The notes under the pieces: model-generated
Database searches by the model: none
The model's input: only the letters and a program-made list of their open reading frames with translations
Told to the model about the DNA's origin: nothing
Assembly (NCBI GenBank): GCA_031285295.1
Contig: JAITWK010000033.1
Span: forward strand, 1-64,000
Direction: 5' to 3'
Origin: Deltaproteobacteria bacterium
GTDB lineage: Bacteria > Desulfobacterota > Desulfovibrionia > Desulfovibrionales > Desulfovibrionaceae
Length of the DNA: 64,000 nt
In this document: positions 48,994-56,793 of the stretch, piece after piece
Position numbering within the stretch: position 1 is the stretch's first letter
How the letters are laid out: every line of letters starts with the position of its first letter
Program-made: the position numbers and the translations under genes

Positions 48994-49365
48994 ATGGATA
49001 ATTCATACAGAAAGGCCAAGGACTGGATTGCTGACAAGGTCGCTGGCGAAGAAATGGGACAAGCGAAGTTCCAGCGCATGGCCCAGGCAGGAAAGGCGCA
49101 GTGGAACAAAACCCTACACGATACCACTATCGTAAACGCCAAGACTTTTTTGACCTGGCTTGATAATCTTGGATTTAAACTATTATCCCCCGAAGAAGCG
49201 GCTTTAATTGAGTCTGATAAATCCGAATTAGCCAGCCTAGCCGACAAATACCAACTAATGGCTAAATTAAACGCCGCGTATGAAGAAAAAATAAACAGGA
49301 TGGAAAAAGAGGATAAACCTGAAAACCAATCCTCCCCGCCAGCAGAAGACATGCGTTCTGCTTAG
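48994..49365 (+). CDS. Putative regulator opposite the HTH gene
   Basis: 123 residues (GGTGAG upstream). AKTFLTWLDNLGFKLLSPEE resembles the region after the helix-turn-helix in XRE regulators (TLxRxLDxLGFxLxPPEE). The preceding part (AKFQRMAQAGKAQWNKTLHD) is not a clear HTH. The C-terminal half is coiled coil. It could be a phage repressor of unusual type or a partner of the facing regulator. Confidence 0.55.
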   Translation: MDNSYRKAKDWIADKVAGEEMGQAKFQRMAQAGKAQWNKTLHDTTIVNAKTFLTWLDNLGFKLLSPEEAALIESDKSELASLADKYQLMAKLNAAYEEKINRMEKEDKPENQSSPPAEDMRSA

Positions 49366-49432
49366 ACGGCAAGGTCGGCTCTTTTATCTTTATTCATAAT
49401 CCCACTGGTTCTGCTGGCGGGTGTCACTTAAT

Positions 49433-49463
49433 AGCGCCTGGGGCTTCGGTTCCGGGCGTTTTT
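49433..49463 (+). terminator. Terminator after the 48994 gene
   Basis: CGCCTGG-GGCTTCGGTT-CCGGGCG followed by five T. It lies between the switch gene and the membrane protein gene. Confidence 0.6.
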
Positions 49464-49483
49464 GGGGATAAGCAGGAGGCACA

Positions 49484-50014
49484 ATGCCTACAGATTACGA
49501 ACAACAATACAAATTGCAACAACATGCAGAGCGTTGCCATAATTATACGGAAAGCCAGAAGGCTACAATTGAATTTTCAAAAATGTCTCTGCGCGGTGCT
49601 TTTGTTTTGAATGGCGCTGGTGCGGTTGCTGTTTTAAACGCCTCAAGCTTGTACCAAATTGAGACTGTAATTGCTTTGTTCGCGTCAGGCGCTTTGTGTG
49701 CGGTTGTCGCTGCCGGAGCAACGTATATCTGTCAATTTTTTGTGACCTTAACTTGGCGGCGCTTTATCGCTGAAAGCATTAATCCTTCGGAAGCGGAAAA
49801 AGCATATCACAACATTGGCCAGCGCAGAACGTCAATCCTGTCGGATGTATTTCGGGTTTTTGCCGTACTGTTAATTCTTGCTGCGTATGCGTGCTTTGGG
49901 ATTGGCGCGTATCAGGGATATAAGCATCTATCCATTGAAGAAGCCCAAACACAAACAATGGAGTCAGAGCAAACGCAATCACCAGGCACAGAATTGCACG
50001 ATTGCACTCATTAA
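49484..50014 (+). CDS. Membrane protein, possible superinfection-exclusion factor
   Basis: 176 residues with CAGGAGG upstream. Hydrophobic segments at about 37-58 (AFVLNGAGAVAVLNASSLYQ), 62-85 (VIALFASGALCAVVAAGATY) and 122-145 (VFRVFAVLLILAAYACFGIG). Soluble ends are charged. Located beside the repressor region and transcribed in the lysogen direction, a common place for exclusion genes. No family recognised. Confidence 0.65.
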   Translation: MPTDYEQQYKLQQHAERCHNYTESQKATIEFSKMSLRGAFVLNGAGAVAVLNASSLYQIETVIALFASGALCAVVAAGATYICQFFVTLTWRRFIAESINPSEAEKAYHNIGQRRTSILSDVFRVFAVLLILAAYACFGIGAYQGYKHLSIEEAQTQTMESEQTQSPGTELHDCTH

Positions 50015-50051
50015 GGTAAGCCTTGCCGTCTTCTATGCTCATTACAATCTT

Positions 50052-50080
50052 TCCCCGCCCTCTTCGGAGGGCTTTTTTAA
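50052..50080 (+). terminator. Terminator
   Basis: GCCCTC-TTCG-GAGGGC followed by six T, 40 bp after the membrane protein gene. Confidence 0.8.
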
Positions 50081-50119
50081 TCCCGGCCCTACCAAATAGA
50101 ACCGGGATTATTTTTTTTC
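50079..50119. terminator. Second, bidirectional terminator
   Basis: AATCCCGG...CCGGGATT with T runs on both strands, between the membrane protein gene and the convergent SPFH gene. Confidence 0.75.
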
Positions 50120-50125
50120 GTCTAC

Positions 50126-50974
50126 CTATTTCCCGATTCCAAGCATCGGCACTGCCCCGCCAGGAATCATTGTTGTCGGCAGTTTGCCGTCCCATCTCTC
50201 AGCCTGAACAAGCGCCACCAGGCCGGGATTTTTGGCTAAAGCCTCGGCCCTTGCCAGAATAGCCGTTGCCTCGGCTTTTCCCCGCAGCATAATAGCTTCC
50301 GCTTCGGCTTTTGCGGCCATTATCCTGGCATCAGCATCACCCTGCGCCTTTGTGCGGATCATGTCGGCATTGAGTTTTTCGCGCTCAAGGTTCTGGCGCA
50401 CCTTGGCAACTTCAACCTCGGCCCGCATTCGTTCTTCAACCGACTTTTCATACTCGTCCGAGAAATCAATATTTTCGACCTGAACGGTTTCAATCAAAAT
50501 GCCCGTATCGGAAAAGTGGCCTTGCAGTTCGGCGGCAATTGCCACAATCAGTTTTTCGCGTGATTGAACAATATCCGTGGCGTTGTACTGGCCGAAAACG
50601 TCTTTTACCTTGTTCATTATTTGCGGCAGCAAGACGCGGGCTTCGTATTCCAGCCCGAACTTGGTATAAATGTCCGCTACGCTGCCCGGATTCAGGGAGT
50701 AGTTAACCGACAGCAGAATTGCCGCCGCCTAAATATCCCGGCTGTAAACCATCAGGGTGTTTTCCGTTTTCCGGGTACGGACGCTGATTTTTTCAACCCC
50801 ATCCATAAACGGAACCTTAAAATGAAAACCGGGGCCGGATGTCTCTACAACCCGGCCAAAGCGCAGCACAAGCGCCCTATCGCCCTGGTTAACGGTGTAC
50901 CAGCCACCAAAAAAGATCATAAGCGCAAAAATACAAGCCAGCCCCAACCCCGCAAATCGGAAATACACCTTCAT
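50126..50974 (-). CDS. Prohibitin/SPFH (band 7) protein with in-frame amber codon
   Basis: From ATG 50974: N-terminal anchor GLGLACIFALMIFFGGWYTV, NQGDRALVLRFGRVVETSGP, FKVPFMDGVEKISVRTRKTE, VYSRDI, then TAG at 50729-50731, then AAAILLSVNYSLNPGSVADI and a full SPFH/coiled-coil C-terminus (VEERMRAEVEVAKVRQNLER, DARIMAAKAEAEAIMLRGKA). The frame is unbroken otherwise (282 codons). Relatives have Gln at the TAG (DIQ), one CAG to TAG change away. Prohibitins scaffold membrane microdomains and modulate FtsH. In a phage this could influence lysogeny or protect the membrane. Expression of the full protein needs amber read-through. Confidence 0.8.
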
Positions 50975-51037
50975 TTAATTAACCCTCCGGTTTTCACCCG
51001 CGCCCTGCGGGTGTTTTTCTATTTTTAACATATTCAT

Positions 51038-51087
51038 ATCTAATTTGAAACTTTTATATTGACATATGTTTCAAATCAGATACTATT
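51038..51087 (+). promoter_or_regulatory. Early promoter inside a 14-bp inverted repeat
   Basis: TTGACA (51059-51064), 16-nt spacer, TACTAT (51081-51086). The arms ATCTAATTTGAAAC (51038-51051) and GTTTCAAATCAGAT (51068-51081) are inverted repeats with one mismatch and straddle the -35 box. GATACTATTT is shared with the switch operator. It should drive the rightward early operon under repressor control. Confidence 0.7.
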
Positions 51088-51092
51088 TTCTC

Positions 51093-51334
51093 AACAACAG
51101 CGTCAAGCCGCCCCGACCTCAAACCCTGCGCCTAGCGGCAGTGGGTAGCCGGAAGGGACACAAAGCGAGAGGCTGGAGTTACCCGCCGCCCGGTAGGGAG
51201 CGACCCGAACAGAAAGCCGACCATAAGCGAGGCAGACCCAGTAGGCAGCCAGAACGAGGGGCAAGAGGCGGGAAGGGTTAAGAGAATTTTTTTTGCCAGC
51301 GTAGCAAATTGAAAAGGAGAGGGGGACAGTAGCC
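51093..51334 (+). ncRNA. Structured 5' leader of the early operon
   Basis: About 240 nt separate the promoter from the first gene. The purine-rich leader folds into stacked stems, for example GCGG...GGGTA...GCC paired with GGC...TACCC...CCGC (51134-51191), and ends in a T8 run (51289-51296) before AAAAGGAGAGGGGG. An open frame here starts before the transcription start and is not credible. A regulatory leader or attenuator is likely; its family is unknown to me. Confidence 0.45.
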
Positions 51335-51538
51335 ATGACTATAATCAAAGAACTGATAAACATTCGCCTGCCTAATGGAGACCTTGAGCAGTACAACTCC
51401 TCAGTGTCAGGGGATGGAGTCGAAGTGTTTTCCTACGGCTTCCAGCTCGCAAGCGGGGAACTGTTTCAGTGTGTAGAGACCAGTCTTGAAGCCTGTCAGG
51501 CCAAGCGTGACGCATGGCTGAAACTCAAGGCCGCTTAA
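51335..51538 (+). CDS. Hypothetical early protein
   Basis: 67 residues: INIRLPNGDLEQYNSSVSGD, VEVFSYGFQLASGELFQCVE, TSLEACQAKRDAWLKLK. Beta-rich start, helical end. First gene of the rightward early operon after a long leader. Its 5' sequence GCAAATTGAAAAGGAGAGGG is repeated before the second gene. Confidence 0.6.
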   Translation: MTIIKELINIRLPNGDLEQYNSSVSGDGVEVFSYGFQLASGELFQCVETSLEACQAKRDAWLKLKAA

Positions 51539-51539
51539 A

Positions 51540-51727
51540 ATTTAGCCAGCTTTCCCGGTTCCGGGCTTGTGGTGGTCACAAGCGCCCGGAGTCGTAAGCA
51601 AGCGCGGTTGAGTAGAAGCAGCCATGTTTTGCGGACTCCCGATTCCGGGCAAGTCCAGAGCCGGGAAGGCAAAAAACGGACAGGATCATTTTGTCGGCGT
51701 CAGCAAATTGATAAAGGAGAGGGAACA
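51540..51727 (+). ncRNA. Second structured leader
   Basis: A strong hairpin (GCTTGTG-GTGGT-CACAAGC extended by CCGG/CCGG) is followed by further G+A-rich sequence and by GCAAATTGATAAAGGAGAGGG, almost the same as the segment before the 51335 gene. TTCCGGGC occurs twice. The two leaders may be paralogous control elements. Confidence 0.4.
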
Positions 51728-52417
51728 GTGGCGAAGAAACACGAAAATGAAGTGCTGGCGTTCTGCGAAAAGCACGGCCTGACCGAAGATCAATTTTACG
51801 GGCGGGAGAAAATACCGTCCTACAAAATTACGGTTGACCTGTTGAATAATGCGCCTGACGGCCTACAGGTCGGCGGGGGGCTGGATCTCCGGGGAACCGG
51901 CATCACGGAAGAGCAGCGTAGAAAAGTTAAAAAAACACCTGATAATTTCCAACAAAATCTGTGCGCCAAAGTTCGCTCTTTCCGCAATCCTATGATTTGG
52001 AGAAACGGAAAAGCCATCAAAGCTGACGGCATTTTTTCCGAACTCGTCTCGCACAAGGGCAATATCTACCGCACCCGGCAAATCGGCAAAGAGCGCGTTG
52101 AATACCTTGTAACGGACGGAAAGGGCAAATGGGCGCACGGCGCGACCCTGCAAGCCGCCCGTGCCGACCTGATTTATAAAATTGGGAACCGTGACTCGTC
52201 AGAATACAAAAACCTTACCTTGGACAGCGTTCTCACGCTTGAAAAGGCTATCGAAGCGTATCGCGTAATTACGGGTGCTTGCGCCGCCGGAACTCGCGGA
52301 TTTGTTGAAAGCCTTTCGGAAGTCAAAAAGAAATACTCCATCCGCGAAATCATTGAAGCGACCAAGGGCCGCTATGGACATGAAGCCTTTGCGCGGTTTT
52401 TCAAAGCGGAGGGCTAG
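51728..52417 (+). CDS. Hypothetical early protein, GTG start
   Basis: 229 residues from GTG 51728, chosen for GGAGAGGG 5 nt upstream (MAKKHENEVLAFCEKHGLTE). LDLRGTGITEEQRRKVKKTP and SHKGNIYRTRQIGKERVEYL, VTDGKGKWAHGATLQAARAD. The middle resembles short repeats of pentapeptide/leucine-rich type found in phage early proteins; function unknown. Confidence 0.65.
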   Translation: MAKKHENEVLAFCEKHGLTEDQFYGREKIPSYKITVDLLNNAPDGLQVGGGLDLRGTGITEEQRRKVKKTPDNFQQNLCAKVRSFRNPMIWRNGKAIKADGIFSELVSHKGNIYRTRQIGKERVEYLVTDGKGKWAHGATLQAARADLIYKIGNRDSSEYKNLTLDSVLTLEKAIEAYRVITGACAAGTRGFVESLSEVKKKYSIREIIEATKGRYGHEAFARFFKAEG

Positions 52418-52419
52418 CC

Positions 52420-52632
52420 ATGACCGAAACAGCCAATTTCATCAGAGATCGCGCCCTGGTTCTGCCTTATGAGGTTGCCCGCTTTCCGCACACTACAACG
52501 GTAGCCACTGCCTGGATTCGTCGGGCGGCGGTGTGGGCGAATAAAAACAACCAAAAGGGCTTGCTGAACTACTTGCATATCACATCCATGATGATTCTGA
52601 CAGCACAGTTGAAAAGCGTAGAGGCGGCTTAG
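52420..52632 (+). CDS. Hypothetical early protein
   Basis: 70 residues: MTETANFIRDRALVLPYEVA ... RFPHTTTVATAWIRRAAVWA ... LLNYLHITSMMILTAQLK. Helical. Two bp after the previous gene. Confidence 0.55.
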   Translation: MTETANFIRDRALVLPYEVARFPHTTTVATAWIRRAAVWANKNNQKGLLNYLHITSMMILTAQLKSVEAA

Positions 52633-52824
52633 ATGTGCGCCCACGCCTACCACTACCCCGGCCACCGCACTTTCGGGGCCAACATCCCCGGCTACGCGCA
52701 AGGCGCTTATTTTCCGGGGGATGAACCGGGCATGAGGTGCGAACTGACGGAAGATCCGTGCAACGATGAACTGTGTCCGAAACGGAAAGAGTTGAATAAA
52801 ACCAACAAGGAACAGGAGAAATAA
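52633..52824 (+). CDS. Hypothetical Cys/His-containing protein
   Basis: 63 residues: MCAHAYHYPGHRTFGANIPG, MRCELTEDPCNDELCPKRKE. Possible metal binding through the C-terminal CELTEDPC...C. It starts directly at the preceding stop (TAGATG). Confidence 0.55.
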   Translation: MCAHAYHYPGHRTFGANIPGYAQGAYFPGDEPGMRCELTEDPCNDELCPKRKELNKTNKEQEK

Positions 52825-52825
52825 A

Positions 52826-53758
52826 ATGGCGCAGGCAGCTTTAGCAATAACCAACCCGGCCCCGGCAATTCACGAATATGCTTTGTCGGCGCAGTCCCTC
52901 AAAGCGCAGGTGGCCGTTATTCGTGATGTTATGAACTCCATCATGCGGGTGGATCACCACTATGGCGTTATTCCTGGCTGCGGCAAAAAGCCCACCCTGT
53001 TAAAGCCCGGCGCGGAAGCCCTGGCTATGGCCTTTCGGCTGGCTGCCGAGTTTAAGGTTTCGCAAACCGACATGGGGAACGGACATCGTGAATATGACGT
53101 AACCTGCATCATTACCCATATGCCGACCGGCGGCTATGTCGGTCAGGGTATCGGCTCCTGTTCCACAATGGAGAAGAAATACCGCTACCGCACCGGCGGC
53201 GGCGAAGTAACCGATATTGCCGTTCCAAAGGCGTATTGGGATGCCCGAAACGATGACCCGCGAAAGGCTGCTGATATCTTGCGCGAAGCCGCAAACAAGG
53301 CCGGGCATGAGGGCGAAAAGTTCGGCACGAAAAAAGACGAGGCCGGAACTTGGCGCATCAGCACTTTTTCCGAAAGCGCGGAAAATGAAAACATTGCCGA
53401 CTGCTACAACACCTGTCTGAAAATGGCGAAAAAGCGGGCCTATGTTGATGCTATTCTGACCTGTACCGCCGCGTCCGATTCTTTCACCCAGGACGTGGAA
53501 GATTTTCAGGACGACCAGCCACAGCAACGGCGCAACAGCCGCCCGGCCCAGACTGCCGCCGCGCCGCAATTTGACTCGCTCGATATGGAAACAATCCGGG
53601 CCAGTATTTTTGCCTGTAAAACCGTGGGGCAGCTTGAAGCCACTTTCAAAAACCTCAATATCCCCCCAAAGCACCCGGAATATAAAACGGTTACGGATTT
53701 GTGCGCTGAAATCAAAGGCATGATTCTTTCCGACATCGCCAACCCGGACAACTTTTAA
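52826..53758 (+). CDS. Phage DNA-metabolism protein next to SSB
   Basis: 310 residues. RVDHHYGVIPGCGKKPTLLK PGAEALAMAFRL, given in two parts, and SCSTMEKKYRYRTGGG, CYNTCLKMAKKRAYVDAILT, ASDSFTQDVED are strongly conserved marks of a phage family that always accompanies SSB and DUF1351 genes. It is thought to be a recombination or annealing factor, though unproven. The C-terminal 90 residues contain a small helical domain. Confidence 0.75.
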   Translation: MAQAALAITNPAPAIHEYALSAQSLKAQVAVIRDVMNSIMRVDHHYGVIPGCGKKPTLLKPGAEALAMAFRLAAEFKVSQTDMGNGHREYDVTCIITHMPTGGYVGQGIGSCSTMEKKYRYRTGGGEVTDIAVPKAYWDARNDDPRKAADILREAANKAGHEGEKFGTKKDEAGTWRISTFSESAENENIADCYNTCLKMAKKRAYVDAILTCTAASDSFTQDVEDFQDDQPQQRRNSRPAQTAAAPQFDSLDMETIRASIFACKTVGQLEATFKNLNIPPKHPEYKTVTDLCAEIKGMILSDIANPDNF

Positions 53759-53769
53759 GGATTGCCGCC

Positions 53770-54726
53770 ATGACACAGCAAGAACTACTCCCGGCCCTGC
53801 AATTTACGCCGCCGGTTATCAGCCTGAATTTCGAGGAACTGACGGCCAGAGTACGGGAAATCACCGAACGTTATACCGGCCTTGTTGTGCAGGAAGATGA
53901 TGTTACGGCCATAAAAAGCGAAATGGCCGGGCTGAATCATCTTGCAACGCAGCTTGCCGATGCCCGCAAGGACGCCGTAGCCCGCGTTTCCGGCCCGATT
54001 AAAGCATTTGAGGAACAGGTAAAAGGGCTTGAAGCCGAAATCAAAACTACCCGCACATTCCTTGACGAGCAAGTCAAGGCTCATATCCAGCGCGAACGCG
54101 ACAGCCGCCGGGCCAGTGTTCAGGTGACGATTGACGCTCTCAAGGATGAACACGGTTGTAAGGATTTGGACATTCCGATTCAGGAAGGCTGGCTGAACAA
54201 AACCGCCAAGCCTACGGTTATATCCGCCGAAGTGCAGGCCATTATTCTGACCCACAAGCGGCAGATTGAAGAAGCGGCCCGGCTGGAACAGGCAAAAAAA
54301 GACCGTGTCGTGGCCCTGGAAGGCCATTGCAAAACGATGGAACAAGGCCGGGGGTATGTGCTTCCGTTCTCCAAGTTCGCGCACCTGCAAAGCCTGGATC
54401 TGCCGCTGGCTGATGCACTGGCGAAGGCTGGCGAAATTTACGCCGCCGAAGACGCGAAGATTGCGGAAATCGAGCAGCGCAAGCTTGCCGCTACCGCACC
54501 GCAGCCGAAGCCCGAACCGCCGAAGGAAGCCCCGCACTGGACGGACGCGCCGGAAGTTCCGACAGTCCCCGCCGAAGCCAGACCGCTGCGCAAGTCCATG
54601 ATCATCACTGGCACTTACAACAGCGAAAACGGCCCGGCTATTCAAGCCCTGTATCGGCAAATAAAACTTTTGTGCCTGTCGGACACCTGTACGGTTAAAA
54701 TCACGGAGCTTGATCATGCTCAATAA
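53770..54726 (+). CDS. DUF1351 phage protein
   Basis: 318 residues. LNFEELTARVREITERYTGL, VVQEDDVTAIKSEMAGLNHL and ADARKDAVARVSGPIKAFEE match DUF1351. Long coiled coil in the middle (about 60-125), Pro-rich linker (245-275) and a small C-terminal domain (MIITGTYNSENGPAIQALYR) resembling other phage replication helpers. It overlaps the SSB start by 11 bp. Confidence 0.8.
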   Translation: MTQQELLPALQFTPPVISLNFEELTARVREITERYTGLVVQEDDVTAIKSEMAGLNHLATQLADARKDAVARVSGPIKAFEEQVKGLEAEIKTTRTFLDEQVKAHIQRERDSRRASVQVTIDALKDEHGCKDLDIPIQEGWLNKTAKPTVISAEVQAIILTHKRQIEEAARLEQAKKDRVVALEGHCKTMEQGRGYVLPFSKFAHLQSLDLPLADALAKAGEIYAAEDAKIAEIEQRKLAATAPQPKPEPPKEAPHWTDAPEVPTVPAEARPLRKSMIITGTYNSENGPAIQALYRQIKLLCLSDTCTVKITELDHAQ

Positions 54727-55171
54727 AGTCATGCTCATTGGTCGTCTTGGCCGCGATCCGGAACTGCGCTACGCCGCCAACGGCACCCCGATTTGCAATT
54801 TCAGCATTGCCACCGATGAATCCTATACCGACCGCGACGGTCAGAAAGTCGAACGCACGGAATGGCATAACATTGTAACCTTCCAGCGCGTGGCCGAAAA
54901 CTGCAAAACCTACCTGGGCAAAGGCAGTCTGGTTTTTGTGGAAGGCAGCCTGCAAACGGAAAAGTGGCAGGATAAAGAAGGGCAAGACCGCTACACAACC
55001 AAAATCAAAGCGCAGCGGGTGCAGTTCTTGAACAAAAAGGAAGGCCAGGGCGGCGGCCAGCAGCAAGGTCAGGGCAGTAACCGGCAGGCACAATACCGCC
55101 AACAGGACAATGACGATATGGGGCCAGCCTTCCCGTCAGAAGCCAGCGGCATGGATGATGTACCTTTTTGA
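54716..55171 (+). CDS. ssb: Single-stranded DNA-binding protein
   Basis: 151 residues from ATG 54716 (GGAG upstream). OB fold LNKVMLIGRLGRDPELRYAA, FSIATDESYTDRDGQKVERT, EWHNIVTFQRVAENCKTYLG, SLQTEKWQDKEGQDRYTTKI; Gln/Gly-rich linker and the acidic tip MDDVPF that binds partner proteins. Complete and typical. Confidence 0.95.
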   Translation: MLNKVMLIGRLGRDPELRYAANGTPICNFSIATDESYTDRDGQKVERTEWHNIVTFQRVAENCKTYLGKGSLVFVEGSLQTEKWQDKEGQDRYTTKIKAQRVQFLNKKEGQGGGQQQGQGSNRQAQYRQQDNDDMGPAFPSEASGMDDVPF

Positions 55172-55246
55172 CGCGCCAATAATTCACAACCCCACTTGTG
55201 TCTCATAAAACGAAAAATACGATTCACAAAATAAAAGGATAACATA

Positions 55247-55558
55247 ATGGAATTTAAAGAAATTGCCGAGCTTATTTTGCTGTTTGCTATTTTTGCAGGG
55301 TGGATGTCTTACGTTGCCGTATCCGCCTACAAAGAAAAGAACCGCCACTCCGAAGTTACGGAATGCGTACAGGTTTTTCTCAAGCGCATGGAGAAAGATA
55401 CTGCAAACGTAGCGCAAGCTATCAACAAAATTATCGAACAGAAAACCCTCATGATTGTGAAAGATGAAGACGGTAATTTGGAAGTACGGGCGCTCAATGT
55501 GGCAACGCAAGAAGAGGTTGTCCAGGCACTAAAAAAACAGGAACAGTCAGACAACTAA
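55247..55558 (+). CDS. Membrane-anchored hypothetical protein
   Basis: 103 residues: IAELILLFAIFAGWMSYVAV is one transmembrane segment, followed by a cytoplasmic helical region (KRMEKDTANVAQAINKIIEQ). Shine-Dalgarno AAAGGA upstream. Function unknown. Confidence 0.6.
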   Translation: MEFKEIAELILLFAIFAGWMSYVAVSAYKEKNRHSEVTECVQVFLKRMEKDTANVAQAINKIIEQKTLMIVKDEDGNLEVRALNVATQEEVVQALKKQEQSDN

Positions 55559-55603
55559 CCCCCCCCCTCTTCACCCGGCGGGATTGGATATCCTGACGGC
55601 AAT

Positions 55604-55714
55604 GAGCGGGGGCGCGGCGAAAGATAGGATGAACCCCGTCTAACGGATTACCGGCTTGGCGGCATCTTTGGCCCGAAGAAAAGCAACGAAAGGCGATAAC
55701 CCGCGCCCCCGCTC
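55604..55714 (+). ncRNA. Putative structured RNA closed by a 14-bp GC-rich stem
   Basis: GAGCGGGGGCGCGG (55604-55617) pairs perfectly with CCGCGCCCCCGCTC (55701-55714). The 83-nt interior has a further helix AAAGAT/ATCTTT and a CCG...CGG hairpin. It lies in the 176-bp gap before a gene at 55735 (SD GGGAGG). No T run follows, so it is not a simple terminator. A cis-acting element or a small RNA is likely. Confidence 0.5.
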
Positions 55715-55734
55715 ACAAATTAAGGGAGGCCGGA

Positions 55735-55896
55735 ATGACCAAAAAAGAAGCTCAAAAATATACCACACTCGACTCTTCTTGCGTAAATCTGGAATGTTTT
55801 ACGCCGTTTTCCGGCAACGGGCGGAAGATATGTCGCTTGTATGAACTTGGGAAATGCCCGCCTGCAAAAGAGCGGAAAAAGAGAGAAAAGAAATGA
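55735..55896 (+). CDS. 53-residue Cys-containing protein
   Basis: ATG 55735 with GGGAGG upstream: MTKKEAQKYTTLDSSCVNLE, CFTPFSGNGRKICRLYELGK, CPPAKERKKREKK. Four Cys and a strongly basic tail; possible zinc binding. Its stop overlaps the next start (ATGA). Confidence 0.6.
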   Translation: MTKKEAQKYTTLDSSCVNLECFTPFSGNGRKICRLYELGKCPPAKERKKREKK

Positions 55897-56183
55897 CCAT
55901 CAGCAAAGAAGAACGGGCGAATTTATACGAACTGACTACACGAGCGCAAGCAAGCCCTAAAGATATGAGGCGAGTTTTAGCCGCCCTGGAACAGGCCGAA
56001 CGGGAGAGGGATACGCTGGCGAATGTCCTAATGGATTGTCCCGACAATTATTTTGATGAAGGTGAACACCTGATACAAGGGCAATACCCATCCTGGTGTG
56101 CGCAGCGTTGGGATGACAACGGAGAACCACTTGGATGTGGCGTTACAGATAGCTCAAAATGCTGGCTCGAATGGGCGCGTTAG
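55893..56183 (+). CDS. Hypothetical protein
   Basis: 96 residues from ATG 55893, coupled by ATGA. MTISKEERANLYELTTRAQA, RRVLAALEQAERERDTLANV (coiled coil), then a C-terminal WCAQRWDDNGEPLGCGVTDS SKCW (two parts) typical of small phage early proteins with a Cys pair. Confidence 0.6.
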   Translation: MTISKEERANLYELTTRAQASPKDMRRVLAALEQAERERDTLANVLMDCPDNYFDEGEHLIQGQYPSWCAQRWDDNGEPLGCGVTDSSKCWLEWAR

Positions 56184-56203
56184 CAAGCGCAGGAGGCCCG
56201 CAA

Positions 56204-56542
56204 ATGACCGTTGAAGAAGCAATCAAACACGCGAACAGCATAGCGTTATCGTGTGGCAATCCCGAATGCGCTCGGCAGCATTTGGCGCTGATTGATTGGC
56301 TGGGCGAACTGGTGCGGCTCCGGAATGAAAACGCGGAACTCCGCGCCAGGGTCGAGGCGGCGGAAGAAGTGATAGCAGCTACAGATGCTCTTGAGGCACT
56401 CATAGAAGAGATTAAAAAAAAGACTTCGCATATGAGCGAAAATGTTTTGCAGGCGTGGTTCGCAAGATGGATTGAAAGAAAAAAAGAGGCAGAACAACGG
56501 GTAGTTGAGGCCCGCGCCAAACTGGAGGCGTTGAAATGTTGA
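56204..56542 (+). CDS. Coiled-coil hypothetical protein
   Basis: 112 residues from ATG 56204 (CAGGAGG upstream). HANSIALSCGNPECARQHLA then heptads LRNENAELRARVEAAEEVIA and RKKEAEQRVVEARAKLEALK. It overlaps the next gene by 7 bp. Confidence 0.6.
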   Translation: MTVEEAIKHANSIALSCGNPECARQHLALIDWLGELVRLRNENAELRARVEAAEEVIAATDALEALIEEIKKKTSHMSENVLQAWFARWIERKKEAEQRVVEARAKLEALKC

Positions 56543-56793
56543 GACTGATCGCATCCATGACGGCTGACGCTGTTCTTACTGTCGCGTCCTGTGGGATTTA
56601 CCCTGCTATGAGGGCGGCAGAAGGCAACAAGTCTTTTACCGGACAGACTTTAGACGCCATAAAGCGCGAAAAGGAAGAGGAAAAACTGTGCGAGGCAATA
56701 AAAACCGTGCCAGAATTTGTAAGAGATAAGCAATTAGCCACCGCCGCAGTCGAAGCCGCCCACGCCAAGATGGAGGAAGTATGCCCGAAGTGA
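56536..56793 (+). CDS. Hypothetical protein
   Basis: 85 residues: MLRLIASMTADAVLTVASCG ... IYPAMRAAEG, then charged helices. The N-terminus could be a weak signal or membrane segment. It overlaps genes on both sides. Confidence 0.5.
   Translation: MLRLIASMTADAVLTVASCGIYPAMRAAEGNKSFTGQTLDAIKREKEEEKLCEAIKTVPEFVRDKQLATAAVEAAHAKMEEVCPK

Noticed and set aside
28716..50974. Genome-wide TAG-to-Gln recoding
   Set aside because: Several genes, for example rha and the T frame, end normally at TAG, and only two in-frame ambers were found.
51066..51281. 71-residue Arg-rich protein
   Set aside because: Its ATG precedes the predicted transcription start, has no ribosome binding site, and the region folds as RNA.
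51093..51334. HEARO/omega RNA linked to an IscB nuclease
   Set aside because: No IscB-type RuvC/HNH gene lies nearby and the diagnostic features are not recognisable.
53000..54738. Long leftward frames opposite the recombination and DUF1351 genes
   Set aside because: Shadows of highly biased codons in clear rightward genes; no start signals.
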